A DNA stretch of 38,997 nt, taken from a bacterium (GTDB taxonomy: Bacteria > Patescibacteriota > Patescibacteriia > UBA9934). The notes beneath the pieces were generated by a model. The model was not told the DNA's origin. It was given only the letters and a program-made list of their open reading frames with translations, and did not search any database. The stretch's first letter is position 1; each line of letters opens with the position of its first letter. A program made the position numbers and the translations under genes. This document shows, piece by piece, positions 9,064 to 17,173 of this stretch. The DNA is taken from assembly GCA_027592325.1 (NCBI GenBank), contig JAQCKO010000010.1, positions 1 to 38,997 of the forward strand, given 5' to 3'.

Positions 9064-9387
9064 TTAATGACGGCGACGTTTAGCGGCTTTCATGCGGCCA
9101 ATTAATCGATCGTGTATGAGTTCGCCAATGAGCGAAATCCAGATAAGGACAATTGGAATGGTGAGGATCATGTACACCATGGTGAGGATTTTTGAAGCAT
9201 CATGTGACGGGACAACATCGCCATAACCAACCGTGGTTACTGTTGCTAGCACAAAATACAGGCTATCAATAAAAAGCCACCCTTCAAGCGCCGTGAATGC
9301 GCATGCGCCAATAACGACAAGAACCGCGAGAAGAAACGCTAGCTGCAAAACACGCGGATGAAACACAATTCGAGCAGACCTCCACAT
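9064..9387 (-). CDS. Two-TM potassium channel
   Basis: 107 aa from the ATG at 9387. Architecture is TM1 (LAFLLAVLVVIGACAFTAL), pore helix, selectivity filter TVTTVGYGDVVPS (the K+ channel signature TxGYGD), TM2 (ILTMVYMILTIPIVLIWISL), and a basic tail. It is an ion-channel (PF07885-type) subunit that should tetramerise in the membrane. It has no RCK domain, but the next gene, the antiporter, carries one. The ORF-track GTG at 9405 overlaps the likely -10 box TGCTATACT, so the ATG 8 bases after that box is preferred; no Shine-Dalgarno. Confidence 0.92.
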   Translation of the reverse strand: MWRSARIVFHPRVLQLAFLLAVLVVIGACAFTALEGWLFIDSLYFVLATVTTVGYGDVVPSHDASKILTMVYMILTIPIVLIWISLIGELIHDRLIGRMKAAKRRRH

Positions 9388-9395
9388 ATGAAAAA

Positions 9396-9404
9396 AGTAT
9401 AGCA
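9396..9404 (-). promoter_or_regulatory. Extended -10 (TGCTATACT) of the K+ channel operon
   Basis: Minus strand TGCTATACT, 8 bases before the channel ATG. No clear -35. One of a set of similar elements in this window; it predicts a nearly leaderless mRNA. Confidence 0.65.
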
Positions 9405-9669
9405 CGAGTATAAGCGGACTCTCAACGGACTGGACACGGGTGGCATCGTGTACATCGGCCAGCTCGTCCGGTGCACGGAAGCAGCACTGCTAAAGGTCAG
9501 AAATTTTGGTCGCAGAACCCTCTTGGAGATCGAGAGTTTCGTCGCGCTCCACGACCTGACCTTGGGCATGATCGTCCCTGGCAGTCAGGTCGCGGCGCAT
9601 GCGCATTTCAGACTGCCAGACCGCATGGTGACCTGCATGCGTAGCAGCGGTGTTCGCATCGAACAATAG
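9403..9669 (+). pseudogene. RNA polymerase alpha C-terminal-domain-like fragment
   Basis: The open frame from 9403 reads ...RTLNGLDTGGIVYIGQLVRC, then TEAALLKVRNFGRRTLLEIE and SFVALHDLTLGM. This matches the two helix-hairpin-helices of the RNA polymerase alpha CTD (cf. LNCLKRAGIxTIGDLV...NFGRKSLNEIKEVL...LGLxLGM), the domain that binds UP elements and activators. No ATG, GTG or TTG precedes the domain start: the frame opens at a TAG at 9400 and the first possible start, GTG 9448, would cut off the first helix. So it is either a 5'-truncated remnant or a short 73-aa protein from 9448. GC content exceeds that of its neighbours, and a terminator-like hairpin follows. Confidence 0.65.
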
Positions 9670-9687
9670 TTGGGCGCGGACCAACTC

Positions 9688-9716
9688 TTGACCCGGGCCA
9701 ATCCCCTGGGTTTTTC
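9688..9716 (+). terminator. Terminator after the alpha-CTD fragment
   Basis: ACCCGGG-CCAATCC-CCTGGGT followed by TTTTTC on the plus strand; a 7-bp stem with one G-T pair. Confidence 0.7.
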
Positions 9717-9719
9717 TTA

Positions 9720-9748
9720 TTGTCAGACCACCTTTTCTTTGCTAGTCT
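9720..9748 (+). promoter_or_regulatory. Promoter of the CapA-like gene
   Basis: TTGTCA (9720-9725), 17-base spacer, TAGTCT (9743-9748) with the extended form TGCTAGTCT. The ATG is 9 bases after the -10, so the transcript should be nearly leaderless. Confidence 0.75.
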
Positions 9749-9757
9749 TCTATCATT

Positions 9758-10771
9758 ATGCGACTTCAATCGCTCGCCATTGGAAGCATTGGGGCACTCG
9801 TCACCCTCAGCGGCATTCTTTTTCCGCATCAGATTACGGGTTACCCTAATGTTTACAACGGTGCACTGCTCCCTGTGAGCGAACATCAGCAAGCTATCGA
9901 ACCCGTCACCCTTCTGTTTACCGGCGATGTTATGCTCGGACGTCATGTGGAGCGCCTGATGGCGGCAAATGGCGAGATGTATCCATTCGAGAATATCAAA
10001 GATTTGCTCTCTGATCCTCATTTGACCTTCGTGAATCTTGAAGGACCCATCGTGAAGAATCATCAACCAACGCCGGATTTTTCAACAAGCTTCTCATTTT
10101 CAGAAGACAAAGCTGAATTGATTGCCAAGCTTGGCATAGATGGCGTTTGGCTTGGAAATAATCATTCGCTTGACCAAGGGACAATTGGATACGAACAGAC
10201 AAAAGAGATTCTCACAAACAACAATATTCTCTTCGCCGGACATGCGACCGAAATGAGCCGCGATCATGCGATTGGTATTGAAACGGCACAAGGCAATATT
10301 ACCTTTCTTTCGTTCAATACGACCTTCCCGCAAAGCGATACACCTTCCGCCATCGAAACGGTTCGCGAAATACGATCAGCCCTCGATGATCTCATTATCG
10401 TGAATATGCATTGGGGAAACGAGTATGAACTTACTTCATCAGCCGCGCAGCAAGAACTCGCGCATAACCTGATAGATGCCGGAGCGGATGTCATTATCGG
10501 CCACCATCCTCATGTGACGCAGGAAATAGAGATATACAATGACAAGCCTATTTTCTACTCGCTCGGGAATTTTGTCTTTGACCAATATTTTTCAAAAGAT
10601 GTAGAGGAGTTTTACGCATTAAAGCTGACGATTCAAAACGGATCGATAGATTTTGAAATCATCCCCCTTGCGAGCGATCGTAGCCAAGTGCGTTTTATGA
10701 CCGATCAAGAAGCAGAGGTGTATTTACGTGCGCTAAAGGAGCGGAGTAACGCGCCAAGCAACTTTTTCTAA
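9758..10771 (+). CDS. CapA/PgsA-family metallophosphatase-like protein
   Basis: 337 aa. An N-terminal hydrophobic segment (SLAIGSIGALVTLSGILF, residues 4-21) anchors or exports it. The body is the CapA fold of the calcineurin-like superfamily: VTLLFTGDVMLGRHVE (about 51-66), FVNLEGPIVKNH (about 91-102), GVWLGNNHSLDQG (about 130-142), NMHWGNEYE (about 217-225), IGHHPHVTQEIEIYNDKPIFYSLGNFVFDQ (about 248-277). These hold the expected Asp, Asn, Glu and His metal ligands. Some relatives take part in poly-gamma-glutamate capsule synthesis; the substrate here is unknown because no capBC genes are nearby. It stands alone on the plus strand with its own promoter and terminator. Confidence 0.88.
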   Translation: MRLQSLAIGSIGALVTLSGILFPHQITGYPNVYNGALLPVSEHQQAIEPVTLLFTGDVMLGRHVERLMAANGEMYPFENIKDLLSDPHLTFVNLEGPIVKNHQPTPDFSTSFSFSEDKAELIAKLGIDGVWLGNNHSLDQGTIGYEQTKEILTNNNILFAGHATEMSRDHAIGIETAQGNITFLSFNTTFPQSDTPSAIETVREIRSALDDLIIVNMHWGNEYELTSSAAQQELAHNLIDAGADVIIGHHPHVTQEIEIYNDKPIFYSLGNFVFDQYFSKDVEEFYALKLTIQNGSIDFEIIPLASDRSQVRFMTDQEAEVYLRALKERSNAPSNFF

Positions 10772-10832
10772 AGGCCTTCTGCAGAAACCGACCTGCTTTT
10801 TTTCTGCTCACGCTAGAAAAACCCCACTATCA

Positions 10833-10861
10833 ATCAACTGACGATGTGTTGATGTTTTTTT
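10833..10861 (+). terminator. Terminator downstream of the CapA-like gene
   Basis: ATCAAC-TGACGATGT-GTTGAT, G, then seven T. A weaker GCAG/CTGC hairpin with T7 lies at about 10779-10802, so termination may be doubled. Confidence 0.7.
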
Positions 10862-10882
10862 ACTGAACCATTAGGCTTCACA

Positions 10883-10911
10883 TTGACGTTCACGCGAATT
10901 ATTGCTACCAT
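10883..10911 (+). promoter_or_regulatory. Promoter of tRNA-Glu
   Basis: TTGACG (10883-10888), exactly 17 bases, TACCAT (10906-10911), with extended -10 TGCTACCAT. The tRNA begins 20 bases later. Confidence 0.85.
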
Positions 10912-10931
10912 TTCGGCACATTTTATGAGAC

Positions 10932-11006
10932 GGCCCCATCGTCTAACGGTTAGGACATCAGGTTCTCATCCTGGAAATCGGGGTTCGATTCCCCGTGGGG
11001 TCACCA
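10932..11006 (+). tRNA. tRNA-Glu (anticodon CTC), CCA encoded
   Basis: 75 bases including a genomic CCA. The acceptor GGCCCCA pairs with TGGGGTC (one G-T). The anticodon stem TCAGG/CCTGG encloses the loop TTCTCAT, giving CTC. The T arm is CGGGG-TTCGATT-CCCCG. The discriminator is A. Its own promoter lies upstream and a hairpin downstream. Confidence 0.96.
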
Positions 11007-11026
11007 TCGCCGAATCGGTGTCCAAA

Positions 11027-11052
11027 CAAAACTCCCTGAATGGGGAGTTTTG
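11027..11052 (+). terminator. Hairpin after tRNA-Glu
   Basis: CAAAACTCCC/GGGAGTTTTG, a perfect 10-bp stem 20 bases after the tRNA. The T run is inside the stem, so it may act as a terminator or processing signal. Confidence 0.55.
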
Positions 11053-11103
11053 GGTTATCGCTTCGACTTTCCGTCTACCAGTAAAATAGGTTTTTGCCAT
11101 TAA

Positions 11104-11127
11104 TAAAACCTCGCCTAGTAGCGAGGT
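11104..11127 (-). terminator. Minus-strand hairpin followed by TTTTATT
   Basis: Minus strand ACCTCGC-TACTAG-GCGAGGT-TTTATT. No confident gene ends here. The minus ORF upstream (11289-10966) runs through it and on over the tRNA, so only its first third, with a hydrophobic stretch TGWIVSLMGVLVLAELLPCAFLAI, could be real. I see nothing else in 11053-11346. Confidence 0.5.
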
Positions 11128-11346
11128 GTCAAGACTCATGCGGCGATCAATCCTTCGTCTTTTGCCATTCCTGTTTCGTATAGCCAGGAATGCACAGGGC
11201 AAAAGCTCTGCAAGTACCAAGACGCCCATCAAGCTAACGATCCATCCAGTCGGTGGCGCAAACGGGAGTGTTGCGACATCACGTAGCAATACTCCTGCCT
11301 GCTAGATTGGTGATTCAGGTCCCATCTTCCCTCCCGCTCCACCCTA

Positions 11347-11355
11347 TGCTAATCT
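11347..11355 (+). promoter_or_regulatory. Extended -10 (TGCTAATCT) of manC
   Basis: TGCTAATCT ends 6 bases before the first of two adjacent ATG codons, so transcription should begin at or next to the start codon. No Shine-Dalgarno. Confidence 0.7.
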
Positions 11356-11361
11356 GCCTTT

Positions 11362-12450
11362 ATGATGCAAGAGGACCTCTATATTGTTATTCTTGCTGGT
11401 GGCGTTGGAACACGTCTTTGGCCCATGAGCTCAAAAGAGCACCCAAAGCAATTCCATCCGCTCATTTCTGACCAGTCAATGCTTCGCGAGACCATGAATC
11501 GCGTTGATTTTATTGATCCTGCGCAGATATTTGTGAGTACCAATGACGATTATGTCCACATGGTTCGTGACCAGCTTCCTGAAGTCCCCGCTGAAAATAT
11601 TATCGGTGAGCCTTGTAGTATGGGCACAGGTCCTTGTATTGCTCTTGCCGCAAAAATGATTCAGAAAAAAAACCCCAACGCCGTCATGGCCCTTTTGAAT
11701 TCTGATCATCTTATTCGTGATTTACATGCCTTCAAAACACATTTGCTTGCTGCGGCAGAACACGCGCACACGAATCACCTTTTGCACCTCATCGGTGTAA
11801 AAGCACATTGGCCGAATACCACTCTTGGCTACATCAAAATGGGCGCAAAAGACGTGCACATAGCTGAAACACCCATACACTTTTTCGACGGCTTCAAAGA
11901 AAAGCCTGATCATGAAACAGCAAAGCGCTTTATCAAAGATGGAACGTACCTTTGGAATACAGCGTTCTTTGTTTGGCGCGTTGATCAAATTCTCAACCTT
12001 GTGGCCGAGCATCTTCCAAATACCCATCGCGCCATCTCTGCAATTGCGAATGGATCAGATATTCGTGAACAATATCCTCAATGCGAAAATATCGCTATCG
12101 ACACCGGCGTTATGGAACAAGTTGATACAAATCTTGTCCGCGTTATCCCAGCTGACTTCGGTTGGAATGATATTGGCACTTGGGGATCGTTACACGATGA
12201 GCTTGGAGGAGAGCACAATCTCACAAAAGGCAATGTTGCTTTACACGATTCCAGCAGAAATCTTGTATATAATTTCGGCAATCACCGTATAATTGGCTTC
12301 GGTATCGAGGATCTCATGATTGTTCATCATAACGGGAAAACATTAATTTGCCCGAAAGAAAAATCTGCCGAACTAAAAGATTTACTTGCGTACTTAAACG
12401 AAAAAGATCAGGAGCAGAATACCGAGAATAATTCTGTAGACACCGAATAA
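11362..12450 (+). CDS. manC: Mannose-1-phosphate guanylyltransferase
   Basis: 362 aa, the catalytic part only; the mannose-6-phosphate isomerase domain of long ManC proteins is absent. It makes GDP-mannose from GTP and mannose-1-phosphate for surface glycans. Residues 8-28, ILAGGVGTRLWPMSSKEHPKQ, form the nucleotidyltransferase signature. Other landmarks: LNSDHLI near 113, LGYIKMG near 155, and FKEKPDHETAKRFI followed by LWNTAFFVWRVD near 180-207. The C-terminal left-handed helix region carries GDP-mannose-type repeats. The 3' end overlaps uppP, on the opposite strand, by 57 bases. Confidence 0.92.
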   Translation: MMQEDLYIVILAGGVGTRLWPMSSKEHPKQFHPLISDQSMLRETMNRVDFIDPAQIFVSTNDDYVHMVRDQLPEVPAENIIGEPCSMGTGPCIALAAKMIQKKNPNAVMALLNSDHLIRDLHAFKTHLLAAAEHAHTNHLLHLIGVKAHWPNTTLGYIKMGAKDVHIAETPIHFFDGFKEKPDHETAKRFIKDGTYLWNTAFFVWRVDQILNLVAEHLPNTHRAISAIANGSDIREQYPQCENIAIDTGVMEQVDTNLVRVIPADFGWNDIGTWGSLHDELGGEHNLTKGNVALHDSSRNLVYNFGNHRIIGFGIEDLMIVHHNGKTLICPKEKSAELKDLLAYLNEKDQEQNTENNSVDTE

Positions 12451-13200
12451 ATGGAAACTTGCGCGTTTTACAAATGCAAGTAGAAATTGAATTGCAACGA
12501 TTCCTGAAAGCATCGCTGCAAAAAACCCAGCAATGAGTGCTGAACCACTCGTTTGAAATCCTGTTGAGAGCGTTTCAATAAGGACATATGTCCCCGCTCC
12601 TGCAATCGCAGGAATCGCAAGAAGAAACGAAAACCGTGCAGCTGCATCGCGTGACAGTCCCAAAAATAACCCGGCGGTTATTGTCGCTCCTGAACGTGAA
12701 GTCCCTGGAATAAGAGCAATCGATTGAATCAGCCCAATAATAATTGCCTGCACCCAACTGACATGTTTTGCTTGTTTTACCACGAATCGTCTGGCGCGAA
12801 GTGCGCGATCAGCCGCCATAAGCAAAATTCCCCATACAATCAACATGACGGCCACCACTTGAATGGTGCGAATGCTATCAGTTGCATCTGACAAGAAAAA
12901 TCCAAGAACAAACACAGGAATTGATGCCGCAATCAGCTTGCGCGCGAGTTGCTTTTCTACCGATGCATGATGTTTGAAGAAAGCCGACATCATTTCGTGA
13001 ACATCGGAGCGAAAAACAAAAAGAATTGCCGCAAGCGTTGCAAGATGAATGATAACGTCAAAATCGTATGGCTGCAGATCCCAGCCAAACATTGCAGGTA
13101 TTGCAATTAAATGTCCCGAGCTTGAAACGGGAAGAAATTCTGTAATACCTTGAACAATGCCGAGTATGATTGCTTCACCAACTCCCATATTACTCATCAA
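12394..13200 (-). CDS. uppP: Undecaprenyl-diphosphatase UppP (BacA)
   Basis: 268 aa, a normal length. It is an integral membrane phosphatase that recycles undecaprenyl diphosphate for peptidoglycan and glycan synthesis. Signatures: GIVQGITEFLPVSSSGHLI (about 14-32) and IPGTSRSGATITAGLFLGL (about 161-179), the two conserved motifs carrying the catalytic Glu, Ser and Arg. About eight membrane segments. Its start overlaps the stop of the ATPase gene by 11 bases, so it is in the same transcript. Confidence 0.96.
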   Translation of the reverse strand: MMSNMGVGEAIILGIVQGITEFLPVSSSGHLIAIPAMFGWDLQPYDFDVIIHLATLAAILFVFRSDVHEMMSAFFKHHASVEKQLARKLIAASIPVFVLGFFLSDATDSIRTIQVVAVMLIVWGILLMAADRALRARRFVVKQAKHVSWVQAIIIGLIQSIALIPGTSRSGATITAGLFLGLSRDAAARFSFLLAIPAIAGAGTYVLIETLSTGFQTSGSALIAGFFAAMLSGIVAIQFLLAFVKRASFHLFGVYRIILGILLLIFFV

Positions 13201-15577
13201 ATTTAATAATCTTTCCGGCTACCACTTTCGCTGGCATTGATGCATTCGTTTTTATACGGGGTTCGCTTCTTTGTGGTGCTGAAGAAGTATGAAGAGTTGA
13301 TTCATTCTGCTGACGGGCCTTTGGCATTCCTGCGGGATTCCCTTTGCTAGCGCTCGAACCCTTGGGTTCGGCTCCACCCTGCAATGAGCTATTCGTTTCG
13401 CTCGTTGTTTTGCTTCCTCGACGGCGACGCCTTCGACGTCGCTTATTCTGAGAAGTACCTTCGTTTGAAGTTGATGTGTTCTCTGTTGCGTTCAATCCAC
13501 TCTCTTCATTTGACCCTGTTTTCTTACGATTCTCTGGTTTTTCATCCACCCTCTCTCCCCTCTTTTTCTCAGTTGTTATTTTAAGATCTGAGAGCGATCT
13601 TTCTTCTGGCTTTCGCTGTTCATTCTCAGGTTTTGGCATTACTGTATTCTGACGATCCTCTTGTTTCTCTTCGATCTTCAACGCGAATGCATCATGTTGC
13701 GTTACAGGTTTAGCATGTTCTTCTTCCCGTTTTATAGATGTACGCAGTTGCCGATCATCACTCTTCGCATAATCACGGTTTTCTTCAAGAGCTTGCGAGC
13801 CTACTTGCTCAGCGACGTCAACCATTTCTTTTACCGTAGGAGCTTTCTGTGCAGGTAGCTTCTGCGGCTCAGAAACCTCATGTTTATCGGCAACAATGCC
13901 CTGTTCTGGACGAATCTTGTCATGTGGTGTTTTCGGGGTAAGCGCACGTAATGAAACAGTCTCCTCTGAAACATGCGCAACAACATCGCCTTCTTTTACC
14001 TTTGGTGCTTCTGTGACAGCAATCTTTTGCTCGTCACGCCTCTTTGTTTCATTCTTCCCTTTTTTCTTCCCTTTTTTCCGCTCTTCTTTTATGAGCGGCA
14101 TACAGTCTTCGCAATAAATCGGACGTGAACGATCGAGCTCAACAGGAAGCTGAAACTCTTTATTACAGCGCGTGCAATTGTAATCATGGCTGTACCTGGC
14201 CTTCTTTGCCAATTTTTTCTCATCTTTCACTTTTTGCATTTCCGCCTCTAAATCAACATCCTCCCCAAAGCCGCTCCATTTTGCGACCGTATCTTCGATT
14301 TCTGATCGATTCCCAGCATAACGAAGCCGTGACTGCTCAATCACCTTATCAGCGACGCCTGTCAGATGCCCGATAGGCGGAAGCGTTGCAGCAGAGAATG
14401 GCTGTGATGACACTCCGTCAATCATTAACTTCAAATAAATACTGAATTTTGGCAAATTGATGATATCTTCCGGCGTAAACCGAGGTTTGAATTCATCCTC
14501 CATGAAAATTGCGTCAGGAGAACCGACACGAAATGTGACCATGGTTCCAACGTTACCGAATACCGCATCGCGTACTTCTTCTGTAAGCTGCGCAATATAC
14601 TGATGTGCCATAATCAGGTTTAATCGGTACTTTCGCGCCTCGGAGAGAATTGATGCGAACGATTCAACGGCAAAGTTTTGAAACTCGTCCACGAATAAAT
14701 AAAAATCTTGACGTTCAGACTCAGGGATGTCAACGCGCTCCATGCCTGCCATCTGAATTTTCGTAATAATCATTCCACCAAGCAGTCGTGATGCATCCTC
14801 CCCTATACGTCCTTTTGAAAGGTTCACAATGAATATTTGCTGCCCGTCCATTATTTGACGAATATTGATCGTCGATTTTGGTTGAGCAACAATATTACGA
14901 ATAATCGATGCTGAAAGAAATTGACCAACTTTGTTTTGAATAGGTGCAACAGCCTCTGAAGCAAATTTATCCGCGTATTGCGCAAACTCTTTGACCCAGA
15001 ATTGCTTAACAATAGGATCTTTGACATTGAAGATGACTGCTTCACGATAGTCTTTATCTGAGAGCATACGATTAATCCCAAGTAGCGTTGTCCCAGGCGT
15101 ATCAAGAAGCGCCAAAATCGTGTTATTGAGAATGTATTCCATCCGGGCAGACCATACATTTTCCCAAATCTTTTTAAACACGCCCATCATGCCGGCTGCC
15201 ACAAGATGCTTCATTGAATCGTCAACTGATTCCAAAATATTAAACCCAACAGGATTATCAACATCTGCTGGGTTAAAATAGACAACATCATTAATGCGCC
15301 ACGATGGGATAAAGTTCAAAAACTTCTCCGCCGTGTCACCGTGCGGGTCAATATAACAACAACCATGACCAGCATACATATCAGAGAGAAACATGTTCTC
15401 AAGGAGGGTTGATTTACCCATCCCTGTTTTTCCTATGACATACATATGCCGACGACGGTCATCGGTTTTTATCCCGAATTTCCGAAGTGCATTACGAAAA
15501 TTTGTCTTCGCAAAATAGATGACATCATTTTCGTGATCATGTTCGTATTTCATTGCCATACTACTCGATTGGTTCAT
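13190..15577 (-). CDS. FtsK/VirD4-like membrane-associated AAA ATPase with zinc ribbon and basic tail
   Basis: 795 aa. Residues 40-400 form a HerA/VirD4-type P-loop ATPase: Walker A GKTGMGKST (49-57), GCCYIDPHGDTAEKFL, Walker B FYLFVDEFQNF (292-302), and a sensor-like LIMAHQYIAQL (321-331). Residues 468-492 hold CxxC-x17-CxxC, a likely zinc ribbon. From 500 on it is disordered and charged, with a run of nine arginines near 720. It resembles type IV secretion coupling ATPases. There are no other conjugation genes here, so DNA or protein pumping at the envelope is inference. It overlaps the preceding membrane protein gene by 17 bases and uppP by 11, so the three form one unit. Confidence 0.85.
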   Translation of the reverse strand: MNQSSSMAMKYEHDHENDVIYFAKTNFRNALRKFGIKTDDRRRHMYVIGKTGMGKSTLLENMFLSDMYAGHGCCYIDPHGDTAEKFLNFIPSWRINDVVYFNPADVDNPVGFNILESVDDSMKHLVAAGMMGVFKKIWENVWSARMEYILNNTILALLDTPGTTLLGINRMLSDKDYREAVIFNVKDPIVKQFWVKEFAQYADKFASEAVAPIQNKVGQFLSASIIRNIVAQPKSTINIRQIMDGQQIFIVNLSKGRIGEDASRLLGGMIITKIQMAGMERVDIPESERQDFYLFVDEFQNFAVESFASILSEARKYRLNLIMAHQYIAQLTEEVRDAVFGNVGTMVTFRVGSPDAIFMEDEFKPRFTPEDIINLPKFSIYLKLMIDGVSSQPFSAATLPPIGHLTGVADKVIEQSRLRYAGNRSEIEDTVAKWSGFGEDVDLEAEMQKVKDEKKLAKKARYSHDYNCTRCNKEFQLPVELDRSRPIYCEDCMPLIKEERKKGKKKGKNETKRRDEQKIAVTEAPKVKEGDVVAHVSEETVSLRALTPKTPHDKIRPEQGIVADKHEVSEPQKLPAQKAPTVKEMVDVAEQVGSQALEENRDYAKSDDRQLRTSIKREEEHAKPVTQHDAFALKIEEKQEDRQNTVMPKPENEQRKPEERSLSDLKITTEKKRGERVDEKPENRKKTGSNEESGLNATENTSTSNEGTSQNKRRRRRRRRGSKTTSETNSSLQGGAEPKGSSASKGNPAGMPKARQQNESTLHTSSAPQRSEPRIKTNASMPAKVVAGKIIKFDE

Positions 15578-17147
15578 CGTCTAAGGAAAGCCCTGGAGGA
15601 AGCGGCGCAGGAGCTCCTGGCTTTGGCATAAATGCCTCATCTGCCGGCGCTGGCTCAACAATCGATGCAGGGACGGGTGCATAATCGTCAGGCGTTTTAC
15701 CTGTTGGTGAGCTCACCGAAGGAACCGCAAGCGGTCTGCGCGGGCCAAAATCTCCATCATCTTTGGGCGACCGGACATGCAATGTCCCTGCGGAACGGTC
15801 AATATTCGGAAGATCGGGCACATCAACACCTGCAAAACTGAGCTCGCCAGGCGGCTCTGATTGTCTTGCGCCAGTTGCGCGCAACACCGGTGTACGTGCA
15901 TCGGCAGCTGGAAAGTGCCAAAGTGTTGCGAGTTCTTCGGTATTTAAAATATACGGATTCGCCGCATGCGAAAATGAACGATTCTTATACCGCGTGACTA
16001 AATCTCTTTGTACGCCTGGCATTTGCCATTCTAGCCAAAAATAATCGTCATTCGGAGTAGAAGGACCATGAAACCCAAGCTCATTCATACTCAAATGGCT
16101 ATACTGGCTAAACAATCCTTTTGACAAAGAAGCTGTTGGGCCTTTTTTGAACACCTCTTTGCGCGCAAGATACACAAAGCGAATCTTCGCAAGCCAGCCT
16201 ATTTTCGAAATTTTCATGCTCACAGCCTCAACCTGCTCACGTTCCTGCGGAGTCATCTTGAATGTGGCAAAATCATCTGCCTTTGGTGCATCTGTCCCAT
16301 TTCCAAACATTGTAAGCCCAACCGTTTGCTCCATAAGTCCATCGATCACCCAACCAAAATTATCTCCAATGATCCCTTTGCTGGCAGTCGGTGTATCAGG
16401 CTTTCCAAGCATCTTTTTAATGTAGGCCTCACCCGCTTTTGTCCAATCCTGCTCCACGAGCGGCATGGTAAGCAGCTGAATACAATAATACTCGCCTGGA
16501 CCCATTTTCCCCATGGCTTCCAGAATAGTTAGGAGTGGGTCTTTAAAACGTTGATCTTTCTCACCTGCATGTTCAAAAAGAGGCCACGTTTTGATTGGAA
16601 GATAATTTTCACGCTTGGTTTTTACTTCCGATCCCCATACATCCCAATCTTCTGAAGGAAATTCTGTATTGAAATTTTCGGTATAATCTTTCGCTTGCTC
16701 GACAATTTGTGCTTCAGGATACTGTGCATACAGCCCCGCCTCAACCATATTTCGATATTTCTCTACCGTGCGGATATAGAAATGGATTTCCCCTTCCAAA
16801 CTGACAATTTCAAAACTAAACCACGTTTGAAATTTTCCCTCTATCCACTGCTCTTTCCATGTATGTCCCGAACGACTTCCGGCAAGTGTCGCAAAAAAGT
16901 TCTCAATGCCTTTTGGAGTTTGTATCGCATCTTGCGGAACGAACACCTCAAGAAGGACCCATTTCATTTTGCTCGCATAAATGCCCTGCCGATTGTCCAC
17001 CCAAATCTGCGAAAGCCCCCAGGCAATCACACCAAAAATAGGAATCCAGCCAACCGTAAAGACCCCTTGAGCGATAATGACCTCAGTGGGAGTTGATTCA
17101 AAATAATTGATGATGGCATCGAGAAAAGATGCGTTGCCTAGCGTCAT
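15561..17147 (-). CDS. Membrane-anchored partner protein of the ATPase (CPR-type family)
   Basis: 528 aa. One N-terminal membrane segment (EVIIAQGVFTVGWIPIFGVIAWGLSQIW, about 22-49) is followed by a large soluble domain (about 60-420) with mixed alpha/beta character (WVLLEVFVPQDAIQTPKGIENF, SFEIVSLEGEIHFYIRTVEKYR). From 430 on it is Pro-rich and disordered, ending in PPLPPGLSLDDEPIE. I know proteins of this kind next to VirD4-like ATPases in Patescibacteria (DUF8128-like) but cannot confirm the family. The repeated strand-helix pattern is like VirB4/TraC N-terminal domains. It overlaps the ATPase gene by 17 bases and has its own promoter. Confidence 0.75.
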   Translation of the reverse strand: MTLGNASFLDAIINYFESTPTEVIIAQGVFTVGWIPIFGVIAWGLSQIWVDNRQGIYASKMKWVLLEVFVPQDAIQTPKGIENFFATLAGSRSGHTWKEQWIEGKFQTWFSFEIVSLEGEIHFYIRTVEKYRNMVEAGLYAQYPEAQIVEQAKDYTENFNTEFPSEDWDVWGSEVKTKRENYLPIKTWPLFEHAGEKDQRFKDPLLTILEAMGKMGPGEYYCIQLLTMPLVEQDWTKAGEAYIKKMLGKPDTPTASKGIIGDNFGWVIDGLMEQTVGLTMFGNGTDAPKADDFATFKMTPQEREQVEAVSMKISKIGWLAKIRFVYLARKEVFKKGPTASLSKGLFSQYSHLSMNELGFHGPSTPNDDYFWLEWQMPGVQRDLVTRYKNRSFSHAANPYILNTEELATLWHFPAADARTPVLRATGARQSEPPGELSFAGVDVPDLPNIDRSAGTLHVRSPKDDGDFGPRRPLAVPSVSSPTGKTPDDYAPVPASIVEPAPADEAFMPKPGAPAPLPPGLSLDDEPIE

Positions 17148-17156
17148 TTCGTCTCA

Positions 17157-17165
17157 ATTATAGCA
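17157..17165 (-). promoter_or_regulatory. Extended -10 (TGCTATAAT) of the membrane protein-ATPase-uppP operon
   Basis: A perfect extended -10, TGCTATAAT, 9 bases before the ATG at 17147, with no convincing -35. It separates this operon from mraZ-rsmH-ftsL. Confidence 0.8.
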
Positions 17166-17173
17166 TGATTCTG

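Noticed and set aside
10966-11289. 107-aa minus-strand ORF with a hydrophobic stretch
   Set aside because: It starts at TTG, runs through a minus-strand terminator hairpin and ends across tRNA-Glu (MVTPRGIEPRFPG is antisense tRNA), so at most its first third could be real.
13190-15577. Conjugative element from the VirD4-like ATPase
   Set aside because: No relaxase, pilus genes, integrase or att sites are visible; the gene is translationally coupled to uppP.
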